A stretch of 11,312 bases of DNA from an uncultured Oscillospiraceae bacterium (GTDB lineage: Bacteria > Bacillota > Clostridia > Oscillospirales > Ruminococcaceae), in assembly GCA_910577365.1 (NCBI GenBank), contig CAJTMU010000054.1:3163-14474 (forward strand), in the 5' to 3' direction. The notes beneath the pieces are model-generated. The model worked only from the letters and a program-made list of their open reading frames with translations, was not told where the DNA came from and made no database searches. Below, in pieces: positions 5,557 to 11,312 of the stretch. The position numbers and the translations under genes were made by a program. Numbering within the stretch: position 1 is the first letter of the stretch; each line of letters starts with the position of its first letter.

Positions 5557-7890
5557 ATGACTTTTAATTTATATACGGCTGACTGCACGGGTAATCCGAA
5601 AAACAGCAGCTATCCCAATTGCATTAAGGTTATTTGTGAAGATGATCTGCGATCGGCAGCAAGGCTCGACCACGTCTGCGCGGAGTTTAAAGACGGACGC
5701 CGCTCTGTGGCGGGCTATATCTGCTCAAACGTTGAGGTCATGGACTGCGACAACGATCACACCGACGATCCCGATAAGTGGATAACTCCCGAAAAGCTCA
5801 CGGAGCTATTCCCCGATGTTACCTTTGCAGCAGTGTACAGCAGGAATAATATGAAACCAAAGGGAGCTAAATCCGCTCGCCCGCGGTTCCATGTGTATTT
5901 TCCGCACAAAGCAATTTTCAGCGCGGAAGAATGCGCGGTGCTGAAACGGAATATTTACAGAAAAGCTCCGTTTTTTGACGGGAACGCTCTTGATGCGGCG
6001 CGTTTTATTTTCGGAAATACATCAACGGATATTTATTGGAACGAGGGTATCTTTGACGTTGATGATTTTCTTGAAGCGGAGGAATTTTCCGCGGGAGCTT
6101 GCGAAAGCGAAGCGCAGCGGAGCTTTTGCAGTCGGGTCGCGGAAAATTCAAATTCAGATAATTTTGCCGAGTTTGAAGAGTTTGACAGAAGGTCGGAGCT
6201 TATCTCCGAGGGCTCGCGCAACACCACTTTAAGCCGCTTTGCGGGGCGTGTCGTAAAGCGCTACGGCATCGGAGACAAGTCGCGCGAGATGTTCCTTAAG
6301 GAGGCGGAAAAATGCGAGCCGCCGCTGCCCGAAAGCGAGCTTGAGGTGATCTGGAAAAGCGCGGAGAAATTCGCCTTGAAAGTGGCACAGTGCCCCAATT
6401 ACATACCGCCCGAGGAGTACGGCAAGACATTAGAACCCGAGGATTTTTCGGATATAGGGCAAGCGCGGGCGCTGGTGTCGGAATACGGCGAAGAGCTTGT
6501 TTACACAGACGCGACGGATTATATGCGCTATGACGGTACCCACTGGGTAGAGTCCAAGCAGCTTGCGGTCGGCGCCGCGGAAGAGTTCCTCGATTTACAG
6601 CTTGCCGAAGCGGATCAGCGCATGACGTCCGCGGCAAAAAAGCTAAGGGACAGCGGAATAGCGGACGGCATGATTGGCGACACTAAGAAACTCAAAAATA
6701 ATATCAACGATCAGAACCGCGGCTCTATACTGGAGTACTGCTCCGCGGCGGCTTACAAGGCGTTTGTGATGAAGCGGCGGGATATGAAGTATGTTCAGTC
6801 GGCACTGCAGGCCGCCAAGCCTATGCTTTTAAAGGATATCAAGGATTTTGACAAGGACGGCTTTCTGCTGTGTACGCCCTCGGCGACCTATGATATGCGG
6901 CAGGGTATCGGAGGCGCGAGGGAACACCGCGCAGAGGACCGTATCACTAAGATTACGGCGGTATCTCCAGATAGCAAAAATGCAGAGATGTGGGAAAATG
7001 CAGTCAGCGAGTTCTTTTGCGGCGATGAGATGCTTATCAGGTATGTACGTCAAATCGTTGGTCTGGCGGCGATAGGAAAGGTGTATGTCGAGGCGCTGAT
7101 AATCTCCTACGGGCAGGGGCGCAACGGCAAGTCCACATTCTGGAACACTATCGCAAAGGTGCTGGGGAGCTATTCGGGAAGTATCTCGGCGGACGCTCTG
7201 ATGACCAACTGTAAGCGCAATGTAAAGCCCGAAATGGCGGAGCTTAAGGGCAAGCGTCTGGTTATCGCGGCAGAGCCCGAGGAGGGTATGCGGCTCAACA
7301 CAAGTGTTGTAAAGCAGCTTTGCAGCACCGACGAGGTAAGCGCGGAAAAGAAGTATAAGGACCCGTTCAGCTATACACCCACGCACACGCTGGTGCTGTA
7401 CACGAACCATCTCCCACGTGTCGGAGCGACGGACGACGGAACGTGGAGGAGGCTGATAGTTATTCCTTTTAACGCAAAGATCACAGGAAACTCCGATATA
7501 AAAAACTATTCCGACACGCTTATTGAGAAAGCCGGCGGCGCGGTGCTGTCATGGATTATCGAGGGCGCGCGTGAGGTTATGGCGAATAATTTCAGGCTGG
7601 AGCTTCCCGACTGCGTTAAGGAGGCAATAGAGCGATACCGCAGTAACGACTGGCTCAATATTTTTATCGGGGAGTGCTGCGAGACCGATCCCGCGTACAC
7701 GCAGAAGTCGGGGGATCTTTACAAGGAGTATCGCGCCTACTGTGAGAAGACAAAGGAATTTGCACGTAATACTACCGATTTTTACAGTGCGTTAGAGCTG
7801 GCAGGATATACGCGCAAAAAGACAAGCAAAGGGATTTTGGTGTGTGGTTTAAAACTAAAATCTGATTTTCCCGAGGATGACAGCTTTTAA
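5557..7890 (+). CDS. Phage primase-helicase: AEP-type primase, PriCT and SF3 (D5-like) helicase
   Basis: A 777-residue protein. ATG 5557 has AAAGGA (5545-5550) upstream; an in-frame TTG at 5551 lies too close to it. Domains in order: a primase of the archaeo-eukaryotic type (about 1-170) with D63-x-D65 in VMDCDND, H112 in RPRFHVYFP and D146 in DAARFIFG as the three catalytic motifs; a linker (171-215) containing a repeat-encoded peptide at 176-198; a primase C-terminal helical domain (about 217-275) with PPLPESELEVIWKSAEKF; a D5_N-like region (about 315-480); and a superfamily 3 helicase with Walker A GQGRNGKST (K525), Walker B LVIAAEPEE (E573/E575), sensor LVLYTNHLP (N617) and arginine finger GTWRRL (R631/R632). 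It would melt the origin, unwind the fork and lay primers. The origin-like repeats begin right after its stop codon, as in P4-type replicons. All key residues are intact. Confidence 0.92.
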   Translation: MTFNLYTADCTGNPKNSSYPNCIKVICEDDLRSAARLDHVCAEFKDGRRSVAGYICSNVEVMDCDNDHTDDPDKWITPEKLTELFPDVTFAAVYSRNNMKPKGAKSARPRFHVYFPHKAIFSAEECAVLKRNIYRKAPFFDGNALDAARFIFGNTSTDIYWNEGIFDVDDFLEAEEFSAGACESEAQRSFCSRVAENSNSDNFAEFEEFDRRSELISEGSRNTTLSRFAGRVVKRYGIGDKSREMFLKEAEKCEPPLPESELEVIWKSAEKFALKVAQCPNYIPPEEYGKTLEPEDFSDIGQARALVSEYGEELVYTDATDYMRYDGTHWVESKQLAVGAAEEFLDLQLAEADQRMTSAAKKLRDSGIADGMIGDTKKLKNNINDQNRGSILEYCSAAAYKAFVMKRRDMKYVQSALQAAKPMLLKDIKDFDKDGFLLCTPSATYDMRQGIGGAREHRAEDRITKITAVSPDSKNAEMWENAVSEFFCGDEMLIRYVRQIVGLAAIGKVYVEALIISYGQGRNGKSTFWNTIAKVLGSYSGSISADALMTNCKRNVKPEMAELKGKRLVIAAEPEEGMRLNTSVVKQLCSTDEVSAEKKYKDPFSYTPTHTLVLYTNHLPRVGATDDGTWRRLIVIPFNAKITGNSDIKNYSDTLIEKAGGAVLSWIIEGAREVMANNFRLELPDCVKEAIERYRSNDWLNIFIGECCETDPAYTQKSGDLYKEYRAYCEKTKEFARNTTDFYSALELAGYTRKKTSKGILVCGLKLKSDFPEDDSF
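6082..6149. repeat. Palindromic repeat, copy B (translated inside the primase gene)
   Basis: This 68-bp copy is bounded by perfect 12-bp inverted ends, GAATTTTCCGCG (6082-6093) and CGCGGAAAATTC (6138-6149), with inner arms GCTTGCGAAAGC and GCTTTTGCAGTC. It lies in frame in the linker between the primase and PriCT domains and encodes residues 176-198, including AQRSFCSRVAE. In the same frame copy A would read AKRSFCGRVAE. The position, in a loop between domains, is where an insertion is tolerated. Confidence 0.85.
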
Positions 7891-7990
7891 GTGCAGGTCA
7901 GTGAAGCTCATTTCTATAAATTTTTTAAAAAAGTTTAGATTTGACCTGCACTTTTTGAAAAAAGTCATAGTGATACAAAAGGCTTTGTAA

Positions 7991-8016
7991 AGCCAAAGTG
8001 CAGGTCTATGCAGGTC
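7991..8016 (+). repeat. Left arm of 26-bp inverted repeat
   Basis: Contains AGCCAAAGTGCAGGTC followed by TATGCAGGTC. It is the reverse complement of 8075-8100 at 24 of 26 bases, the first 16 being identical. It is preceded by and overlaps a small hairpin GGCTTT-GT-AAAGCC (7981-7994). Confidence 0.9.
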
Positions 8017-8074
8017 TTACTATAAACCTTTTATATAGGGATAAAAAATATGTTATATATAAAGTTATGGAAAT

Positions 8075-8100
8075 GACCTGCGCAGACCTGCACTTTGGCT
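8075..8100 (-). repeat. Right arm of 26-bp inverted repeat
   Basis: Contains GACCTGCGCA followed by GACCTGCACTTTGGCT. It mirrors 7991-8016 across the 58-bp AT-rich core. The two differences fall in the two bases just before the inner GCAGGTC. Confidence 0.9.
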
Positions 8101-8130
8101 CAACCATGCGGTTTAAGGAGGTTTTTTGAG

Positions 8131-8412
8131 TTGCACGAGAGGTGCATTGAACAAAAATTGACGAAGGCGGCGAAAAAGCGGGGCGGGATAGCGCTGAAAT
8201 TCGTTTCCCCATCGTTTGCGGGAATGCCGGACAGGCTGGTGCTTCTGCCGGAGGGCAAAATAGGCTTTGTGGAGCTGAAAGCCACGGGGCAAAAGCCTCG
8301 CGCGCTGCAAAGGGCAAGGCATGAAATGCTGCGGCGGTTGGGCTTCAAGGTTTTCGTGCCGGATAATATTGACGAGATCGAGGAGGTGCTGAATGAAATA
8401 CAATCCCCATAG
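8131..8412 (+). CDS. VRR-NUC domain nuclease
   Basis: A 93-residue single-domain nuclease. I choose TTG 8131, since GGAGG (8117-8121) lies nine bases upstream and the family begins just before IEQKL; ATG 8095 would place the start inside the origin repeat and has no ribosome site. The VRR-NUC signature is complete: E7 in IEQKL, the ALKFVSP strand, GMPDRLVLLP with D34, then GFVELK with E48 and K50 (the ExK of the PD-(D/E)XK fold), and Q60 in RALQ. The domain is also found in eukaryotic FAN1, and phage stand-alone versions cut branched DNA such as Holliday or flap structures. It overlaps the SNF2 helicase gene by 20 bases, so the two products are made together and probably act on the same replication or recombination intermediates. 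Confidence 0.9.
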   Translation: MHERCIEQKLTKAAKKRGGIALKFVSPSFAGMPDRLVLLPEGKIGFVELKATGQKPRALQRARHEMLRRLGFKVFVPDNIDEIEEVLNEIQSP

Positions 8413-9754
8413 CTACCAGCGATTTGCGGCGGATTTCATAATCGAAAATCCTGTTTCGGCGCTGCTGCTGGATATGGGTCTGGGCAAGACTTCAATAACG
8501 CTGACCGCGATAAACGAGCTGATATACGACCGCTTTGAGGTCCGCAGGGTCCTGGTGATAGCGCCACTTCGCGTGGCACGCAGTACATGGAGCGCGGAAA
8601 TCGAAAAGTGGGATCACCTGAAAAGCCTGCGTTACAGCATTGTGGTCGGAACTGCATCAGAGCGCAGAGAAGCACTGTCCAAGCCTGCGGATATTTACAT
8701 CATCAACCGCGAAAATGTTGAATGGCTTGCAGGAGAAGCGGCGCCGGACTTCGATATGCTGGTTATCGACGAGCTTTCGAGCTTCAAGAACCATCAGACC
8801 AAGCGTTTTAAGGCGCTGTTTAAAATGCGTCCGAAATTCAAGCGGGTCGTCGGGCTTACGGGAACGCCCTGTCCAAACGGTTTGATGGATTTGTTCGCAG
8901 AGTTCAAGCTGCTGGATATGGGGCAGAGACTTGGTCGGTTTATCGGGCAATACCGCAATGCCTATTTTCAGCCCGACAAGCGGAACGGGCAGGTGATATT
9001 CAGTTACAAACCGCTTCCCGATGCGGAAAACCGAATATACGAGAAAATCTCGGATATCACGGTATCCATGAAAGCCGCCGAGTATCTGAAAATGCCCGAG
9101 CTTATCTCAAACGCATTCACAGTATGGCTCAGCGACGAGGAAACCGCGGAGTACAACGCGCTGAAAAAAGAGCTTTTTCTTGAGCAGGACGGGCAAGAGA
9201 TCACCGCAGCAAATGCAGCCGCGCTGTCAAACAAGCTGGTGCAGATGGCGAACGGCGCGGTATATTCCGACAACGGCACAGTGACAGAGATACACGCGCG
9301 AAAGTTGGACGCGCTGGAGGATATAATCGAGAGCATGAACGGAAAACCGCTGCTTGTGGCTTACTGGTTCCGGCACGACTGTGAGAGGATTTGCAGTCGA
9401 CTGCAAAAACTGAAAATCCCATTTTCAAAACTGGATACCGACGAATCTATACGACAATGGAACGCGGGGGAAATTCCCGTCGCGCTTATCCACCCCGCAA
9501 GCGCGGGGCATGGGCTGAACTTACAGGCAGGGGGCTCGACGCTTGTGTGGTTCGGGCTTACCTGGAGCCTTGAATTATATCTGCAGACCGTTGCACGTCT
9601 CTGGCGGCAGGGGCAGACGGCAGGACAAGTCGTGGTGCTTCACCTTGTCGCACAGGGCACTATTGACGAGAAGATACTGCGGGCTATCTCGGATAAGGAC
9701 GATACACAGGCTGCCCTGATCGAGGCGGTCAAGGCGGAGATAGGGGGTGAATGA
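8393..9754 (+). CDS. SNF2-family DEAD-like helicase/ATPase (phage)
   Basis: A 453-residue protein. ATG 8393 has AGGAGG (8381-8386) six bases upstream, inside the VRR-NUC gene. Superfamily 2 motifs: Q-like NPHSYQRFAADF; motif I LLLDMGLGKT (K32); Ia VLVIAPLRV; II VIDELSSFKN (D126, E127), the DExx box in SNF2-like form; III LTGTP (156-159); V SAGHGLNLQAGG (370-381); and VI with Q398, R402 and R405 in LQTVARLWRQGQ. The length and the 'WFGLTWSLELY' segment are typical of phage SNF2 proteins placed beside VRR-NUC and upstream of terminase. It is an ATP-driven DNA translocase, likely remodelling forks or recombination joints. The exact substrate is unknown. The stop codon lies one base before the next start. 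Confidence 0.92.
   Translation: MKYNPHSYQRFAADFIIENPVSALLLDMGLGKTSITLTAINELIYDRFEVRRVLVIAPLRVARSTWSAEIEKWDHLKSLRYSIVVGTASERREALSKPADIYIINRENVEWLAGEAAPDFDMLVIDELSSFKNHQTKRFKALFKMRPKFKRVVGLTGTPCPNGLMDLFAEFKLLDMGQRLGRFIGQYRNAYFQPDKRNGQVIFSYKPLPDAENRIYEKISDITVSMKAAEYLKMPELISNAFTVWLSDEETAEYNALKKELFLEQDGQEITAANAAALSNKLVQMANGAVYSDNGTVTEIHARKLDALEDIIESMNGKPLLVAYWFRHDCERICSRLQKLKIPFSKLDTDESIRQWNAGEIPVALIHPASAGHGLNLQAGGSTLVWFGLTWSLELYLQTVARLWRQGQTAGQVVVLHLVAQGTIDEKILRAISDKDDTQAALIEAVKAEIGGE
9390..9427. repeat. Two adjacent palindromes inside the SNF2 gene
   Basis: TTTGCAGTCGACTGCAAA (9390-9407) is a perfect 18-bp palindrome. TGAAAAT (9411-9417) then pairs with ATTTTCA (9421-9427) around CCC. They encode part of CSRLQKLKIPFSK, which fits the normal family length, so this does not look like an insertion. 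Confidence 0.5.
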
Positions 9755-9755
9755 T

Positions 9756-10148
9756 ATGACAAAACAAAATCTTGAGCAAATATATTATCTCAGCAAAGAG
9801 ATGAAAATGTGGGAGCGAGAAATGGAACGGCTTAAGGCAAGAAGCCTTGTACAGTCGCCTGTACCGCGCACGAGCACCTCCGGCGGAATTTCGGATAAGG
9901 TCGCGGACAGAGCGGAGCGTGTTCTGGAGCTTGAAAGCCACATTTCCGCAAAGCGGGAAGAGATACAGCAGCTCCGCGATGAGGCGGTGGAGTACATAAA
10001 GGATATCCCCGACAGCCTCACCCGAATGATCATCTATTACCGCTGTGTTAGCCTGATGAGCTGGCGGCGCGTCGCTTACGAGGTCGGGGGCGGAAATACA
10101 GAAGGCAGTGTAAAAATGGTTTATAAAAGATTTTTTGACAGCGATTAA
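9756..10148 (+). CDS. Sigma-like phage transcription regulator (DUF1492/ArpU-type)
   Basis: A 130-residue protein. ATG 9756 follows AGGGGGTG (9742-9749); GTG 9747 is an in-frame alternative but forms part of that ribosome site. The N-terminal two thirds are charged and helical, with a coiled-coil look (about 5-30 and 50-82). A Ser/Thr/Pro linker, QSPVPRTSTSGG, lies between. The C-terminus, DIPDSLTRMIIYYRCVSLMS then WRRVAYEVGGGNTEGSVKMV, resembles sigma-70 region 4: a helix-turn-helix that reads promoter DNA. In Clostridia phages such proteins lie just before the HNH/terminase genes and switch on late transcription; Enterococcus ArpU is a comparable example. The tandem repeats and promoter immediately downstream are its probable target. 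The exact family assignment is from pattern, not search. Confidence 0.75.
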   Translation: MTKQNLEQIYYLSKEMKMWEREMERLKARSLVQSPVPRTSTSGGISDKVADRAERVLELESHISAKREEIQQLRDEAVEYIKDIPDSLTRMIIYYRCVSLMSWRRVAYEVGGGNTEGSVKMVYKRFFDSD

Positions 10149-10150
10149 AC

Positions 10151-10184
10151 TTGTTACTTTTGTTACGCTTACATGTGATATAAT
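10151..10184 (+). promoter_or_regulatory. Probable late promoter with tandem TTGTTAC repeats
   Basis: TATAAT (10179-10184) is a perfect -10 and has TGA before it (extended -10, TGNTATAAT). No good -35 lies at 17 bases; instead there are two TTGTTAC copies at 10151-10157 and 10160-10166 (9-bp period), the usual sign of an activator-dependent promoter. A 10-bp palindrome ATGATATCAT (10183-10192) overlaps the expected start point near 10191. The sigma-like protein encoded just upstream is the obvious candidate activator. Confidence 0.65.
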
Positions 10185-10203
10185 GATATCATAAGAAATT
10201 ATG

Positions 10204-10228
10204 AAGCGGGCAGAAATGTCCGCTTTTT
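10204..10228 (+). terminator. Intrinsic terminator at the start of the late transcript
   Basis: The stem AAGCGGGCA (10204-10212) pairs with TGTCCGCTT (10217-10225) with one G-T wobble and loop GAAA, followed by a T-run (10224-10228). It ends the regulator transcript before HNH. It also lies only about 13 bases after the expected start of the late promoter, so it could act as an attenuator of that promoter. Confidence 0.7.
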
Positions 10229-10243
10229 CATTGAGGGAAAACA

Positions 10244-10633
10244 ATGAAACGATACTGCATGGTATGCCGCAGAGTACATGACGGCAAATGCCAAAGACCG
10301 AAGTATTACGCGCCAAAGGCGAGTGTCACCCCCAAGCGTATCAGCGCAGCGGATAAATTCCGCAGCACGCAGAGCTGGAAACGCAAAGCGGCAGGGATAC
10401 TGGAGCGAGATTTCCACTGCTGCCGCGTTTGCTTAAAGGCGGGGCTGCTGAACAATCGGGAGTTGTCGGTGCACCACATCATACCGCTTTCGGCGGATTA
10501 TGAGAAGCGGCTCGATGACGATAACCTTATAACCCTTTGCAGGTTCCACCATGAGCAGGCGGAGCGCGGGATAATTTCCAAGCGGGAATTATTGAAGCTG
10601 GCGGCGGAAGAAGTTGAACTGCCGAGGCTGTGA
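10244..10633 (+). CDS. HNH endonuclease (packaging-associated)
   Basis: A 129-residue protein with GAGGG (10233-10237) before ATG. The N-terminus has extra cysteines (C5-x2-C8 and C16), followed by a basic stretch. The HNH fold is clear: C60-x2-C63 and C99/H102 as the structural zinc site, HHIIPL with H77/H78, N94 in DDDNLITLC, and H103 as the final His. The SWKRKAAGILERD segment before it is typical of HNH proteins encoded next to phage terminase genes, as in HK97-like phages, where HNH works with terminase in DNA cutting and packaging at cos. The reading ends 187 bases before the large terminase start. Confidence 0.9.
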   Translation: MKRYCMVCRRVHDGKCQRPKYYAPKASVTPKRISAADKFRSTQSWKRKAAGILERDFHCCRVCLKAGLLNNRELSVHHIIPLSADYEKRLDDDNLITLCRFHHEQAERGIISKRELLKLAAEEVELPRL

Positions 10634-10820
10634 GATATCCCCCCTGCCCCTGCAAATCCGTTCGCCATGCGGCTTGACACCCACATCGCCCCTCTGTGTG
10701 CAAAATATTCCCAAAATGGAGAATTTGACTGATTTTACCCGAGAGCCTGTGAAAACCGAGCGAAGCGGAGTTTTTACGGGCGAGTAGCGGAAAATCCATT
10801 TAAAATCAGGAGGTGAGAAT
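10634..10820. other. Noncoding gap between HNH and large terminase
   Basis: No credible gene is present, although a small terminase is usually expected here. The gap holds a C-rich tract CCCCCCTGCCCC (10639-10650), a possible but unproven cos/packaging element, then an AT-rich stretch, palindromic repeat copy C (10731-10797), and the strong ribosome site AGGAGGT (10808-10814) for the next gene. Confidence 0.55.
10731..10797. repeat. Palindromic repeat, copy C (intergenic)
   Basis: Third copy of the repeat seen at 2903 and 6082. The inner arms GCCTGTGAAAAC and GTTTTTACGGGC pair along their full length with wobbles. The loop side, CCGAGCGAAGCGG, can fold further through CCG/CGG. Its right half matches copy A at 33 of 40 bases. 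This copy carries in-frame stops that break the reading frame open in copies A and B. Confidence 0.75.
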
Positions 10821-11312
10821 ACGGACATAACCGAAAGCCGTGCATACAAATTTGCGGAACTCGCGGCACGGGAGGATAACCCGAGGGTCGGGCGCTATGT
10901 CAGAGCGCAAGCGCGGCGGTGGCTGGATATCGCGGAAGGGAAAATCGAGGGGGTGTTCATTGACGAGCGGCGGTACAATAAGATTTGCAGGCTGCTGAAA
11001 ATAATGGTTCATCCCGATCTGAACTGCTCCATGTATGAGGGCATAGAGGATTACGCTATATTTTTCATCATGGCGGTATTCTGCACGCGTGAGAGGACGG
11101 CAGACGATGTGAATCCCGCCGGCAGAACGCGCCCGTATTACACCACAGGACTGCTGGAGATAGCGCGAAAGAATTTCAAGACATTCACCAGTGCGGTTAT
11201 TTTTATTATCGGGCTGCTGATATCTCCGCGGTTCTCGCGGCTGTTCTCGGTCGCTCCCGATCTGAAGCTGTCCTCGGAGCTTAAGGTTGCTATTCAGAAA
11301 ATAATCAAGTCT
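10821..11312 (+). CDS. Terminase large subunit, N-terminal part (runs off window), ACG start
   Basis: An open frame of 164 codons continues past the window edge. It matches phage large terminases in RAYKFAELAARE, YVRAQARRWLDIAEG, NKICRLLKIMVHPDLNCSMY, EDYAIFFIMAVFCTRE, and LLEIARKNFKTFTSAV, the last being the variant Walker A of the packaging ATPase (R-K-N-x-K-T). It then continues FIIGLLISPRFSRLFSVAPD. The protein pumps DNA into proheads and cuts it with a C-terminal nuclease not in this window. An in-frame TAG at 10785 limits the start. No ATG, GTG or TTG lies near AGGAGGT (10808-10814). ACG 10821 sits six bases after it, exactly where ATG would be expected, so either ACG is used or the start was lost by one T-to-C change. 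The next start-like codons fall well inside the conserved region. Confidence 0.85.

Larger units (their letters stand above)
7891..8100. other. Probable phage replication origin (iteron array and AT-rich core)
   Basis: The region is noncoding and begins at the base after the primase-helicase stop codon. Six 9-bp repeats of GTGCAGGTC type: 7891-7899 (+), 7943-7951 (-), 7998-8006 (+), 8008-8016 (+, ATGCAGGTC), 8075-8083 (-, GCGCAGGTC), 8085-8093 (-). The last four form two tandem pairs, each with a 10-bp step (one helical turn), facing each other across 8017-8074, where only 10 of 58 bases are G/C. A 12-bp palindrome T6A6 (7921-7932) lies between the first two repeats. Iterons beside an AT-rich unwinding element, next to the initiator-helicase gene, is the design of P4 and many phage origins. 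A large operator controlling the next operon is the alternative. Confidence 0.72.

Noticed and set aside
6829..7410. 193-codon minus-strand open frame inside the primase-helicase
   Set aside because: It lies fully opposite the conserved helicase motifs, with no start signal and no recognisable domain.
7891..8100. CRISPR array
   Set aside because: Repeats are only 9 bp, in both orientations, with unequal spacing and no cas genes; the layout fits an origin or operator.
8095..8130. ATG 8095 start for the VRR-NUC gene
   Set aside because: The ATG-like position is within the origin inverted repeat region, and the strong GGAGG is downstream of it, pointing to TTG 8131.
9729..10316. 195-codon open frame on the minus strand opposite the sigma-like regulator and promoter
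   Set aside because: No ribosome site, low-complexity composition, and it spans a clear + strand gene, promoter and terminator; it is a shadow of the + strand codon pattern.
10667..10732. 21-codon open frame between HNH and large terminase
   Set aside because: No ribosome site and no resemblance to a small terminase; most likely chance.

Overview
The window is a piece of a temperate bacteriophage (prophage) of a Gram-positive Clostridia host, most likely Oscillospiraceae/Ruminococcaceae. The reasons are strong AGGAGG-type ribosome binding sites, moderately GC-rich coding DNA with AT-rich spacers, and a gene order typical of siphophages from gut Firmicutes. Every gene I accept lies on the + strand. 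No tRNA, rRNA, integrase, transposase or CRISPR array is visible.

Layout: (1) 1-1282, the early-left end: the tail of a small helix-turn-helix protein, a conserved phage protein of unknown function, three tiny overlapping genes (one probably a membrane protein) and a small CxxC/CxxC protein. A near-consensus promoter pointing the opposite way lies at 1030-1058. (2) 1372-7890, the DNA replication block: a small phage protein often mislabelled Rrp5, a DUF2800 Cas4-like nuclease, an Enc34-type ssDNA-binding protein (DUF2815), a family A DNA polymerase with 3'-5' exonuclease, and a two-part primase/SF3 helicase. (3) 7891-8100, a noncoding stretch that looks like the replication origin: six copies of a 9-bp GTGCAGGTC-type repeat, four of them forming a near-perfect 26-bp inverted pair around an AT-rich core. 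(4) 8131-9754, a VRR-NUC nuclease overlapping an SNF2-type helicase. (5) 9756-11312, the switch to late functions: a DUF1492/sigma-like regulator, a promoter with tandem TTGTTAC repeats, a terminator, an HNH endonuclease, and the start of the large terminase subunit, which runs off the end.

How the parts fit: the primase-helicase would open and prime the origin just downstream of its gene. The polymerase copies the DNA, the ssDNA-binding protein coats single strands, and DUF2800, VRR-NUC and SNF2 proteins process branched or broken intermediates. The sigma-like regulator is placed to activate the promoter next to it and so turn on HNH and terminase for packaging.

The most unusual signals are the symmetric iteron array at 7891-8100; a family of ~68-bp palindromic repeats with three copies (2903, 6082, 10731), one of them translated in frame inside the primase; a second kind of palindrome that forms an Ala-rich stretch near the polymerase C-terminus; a terminase gene whose only well-placed start codon is ACG; and the lack of a small terminase gene between HNH and large terminase.
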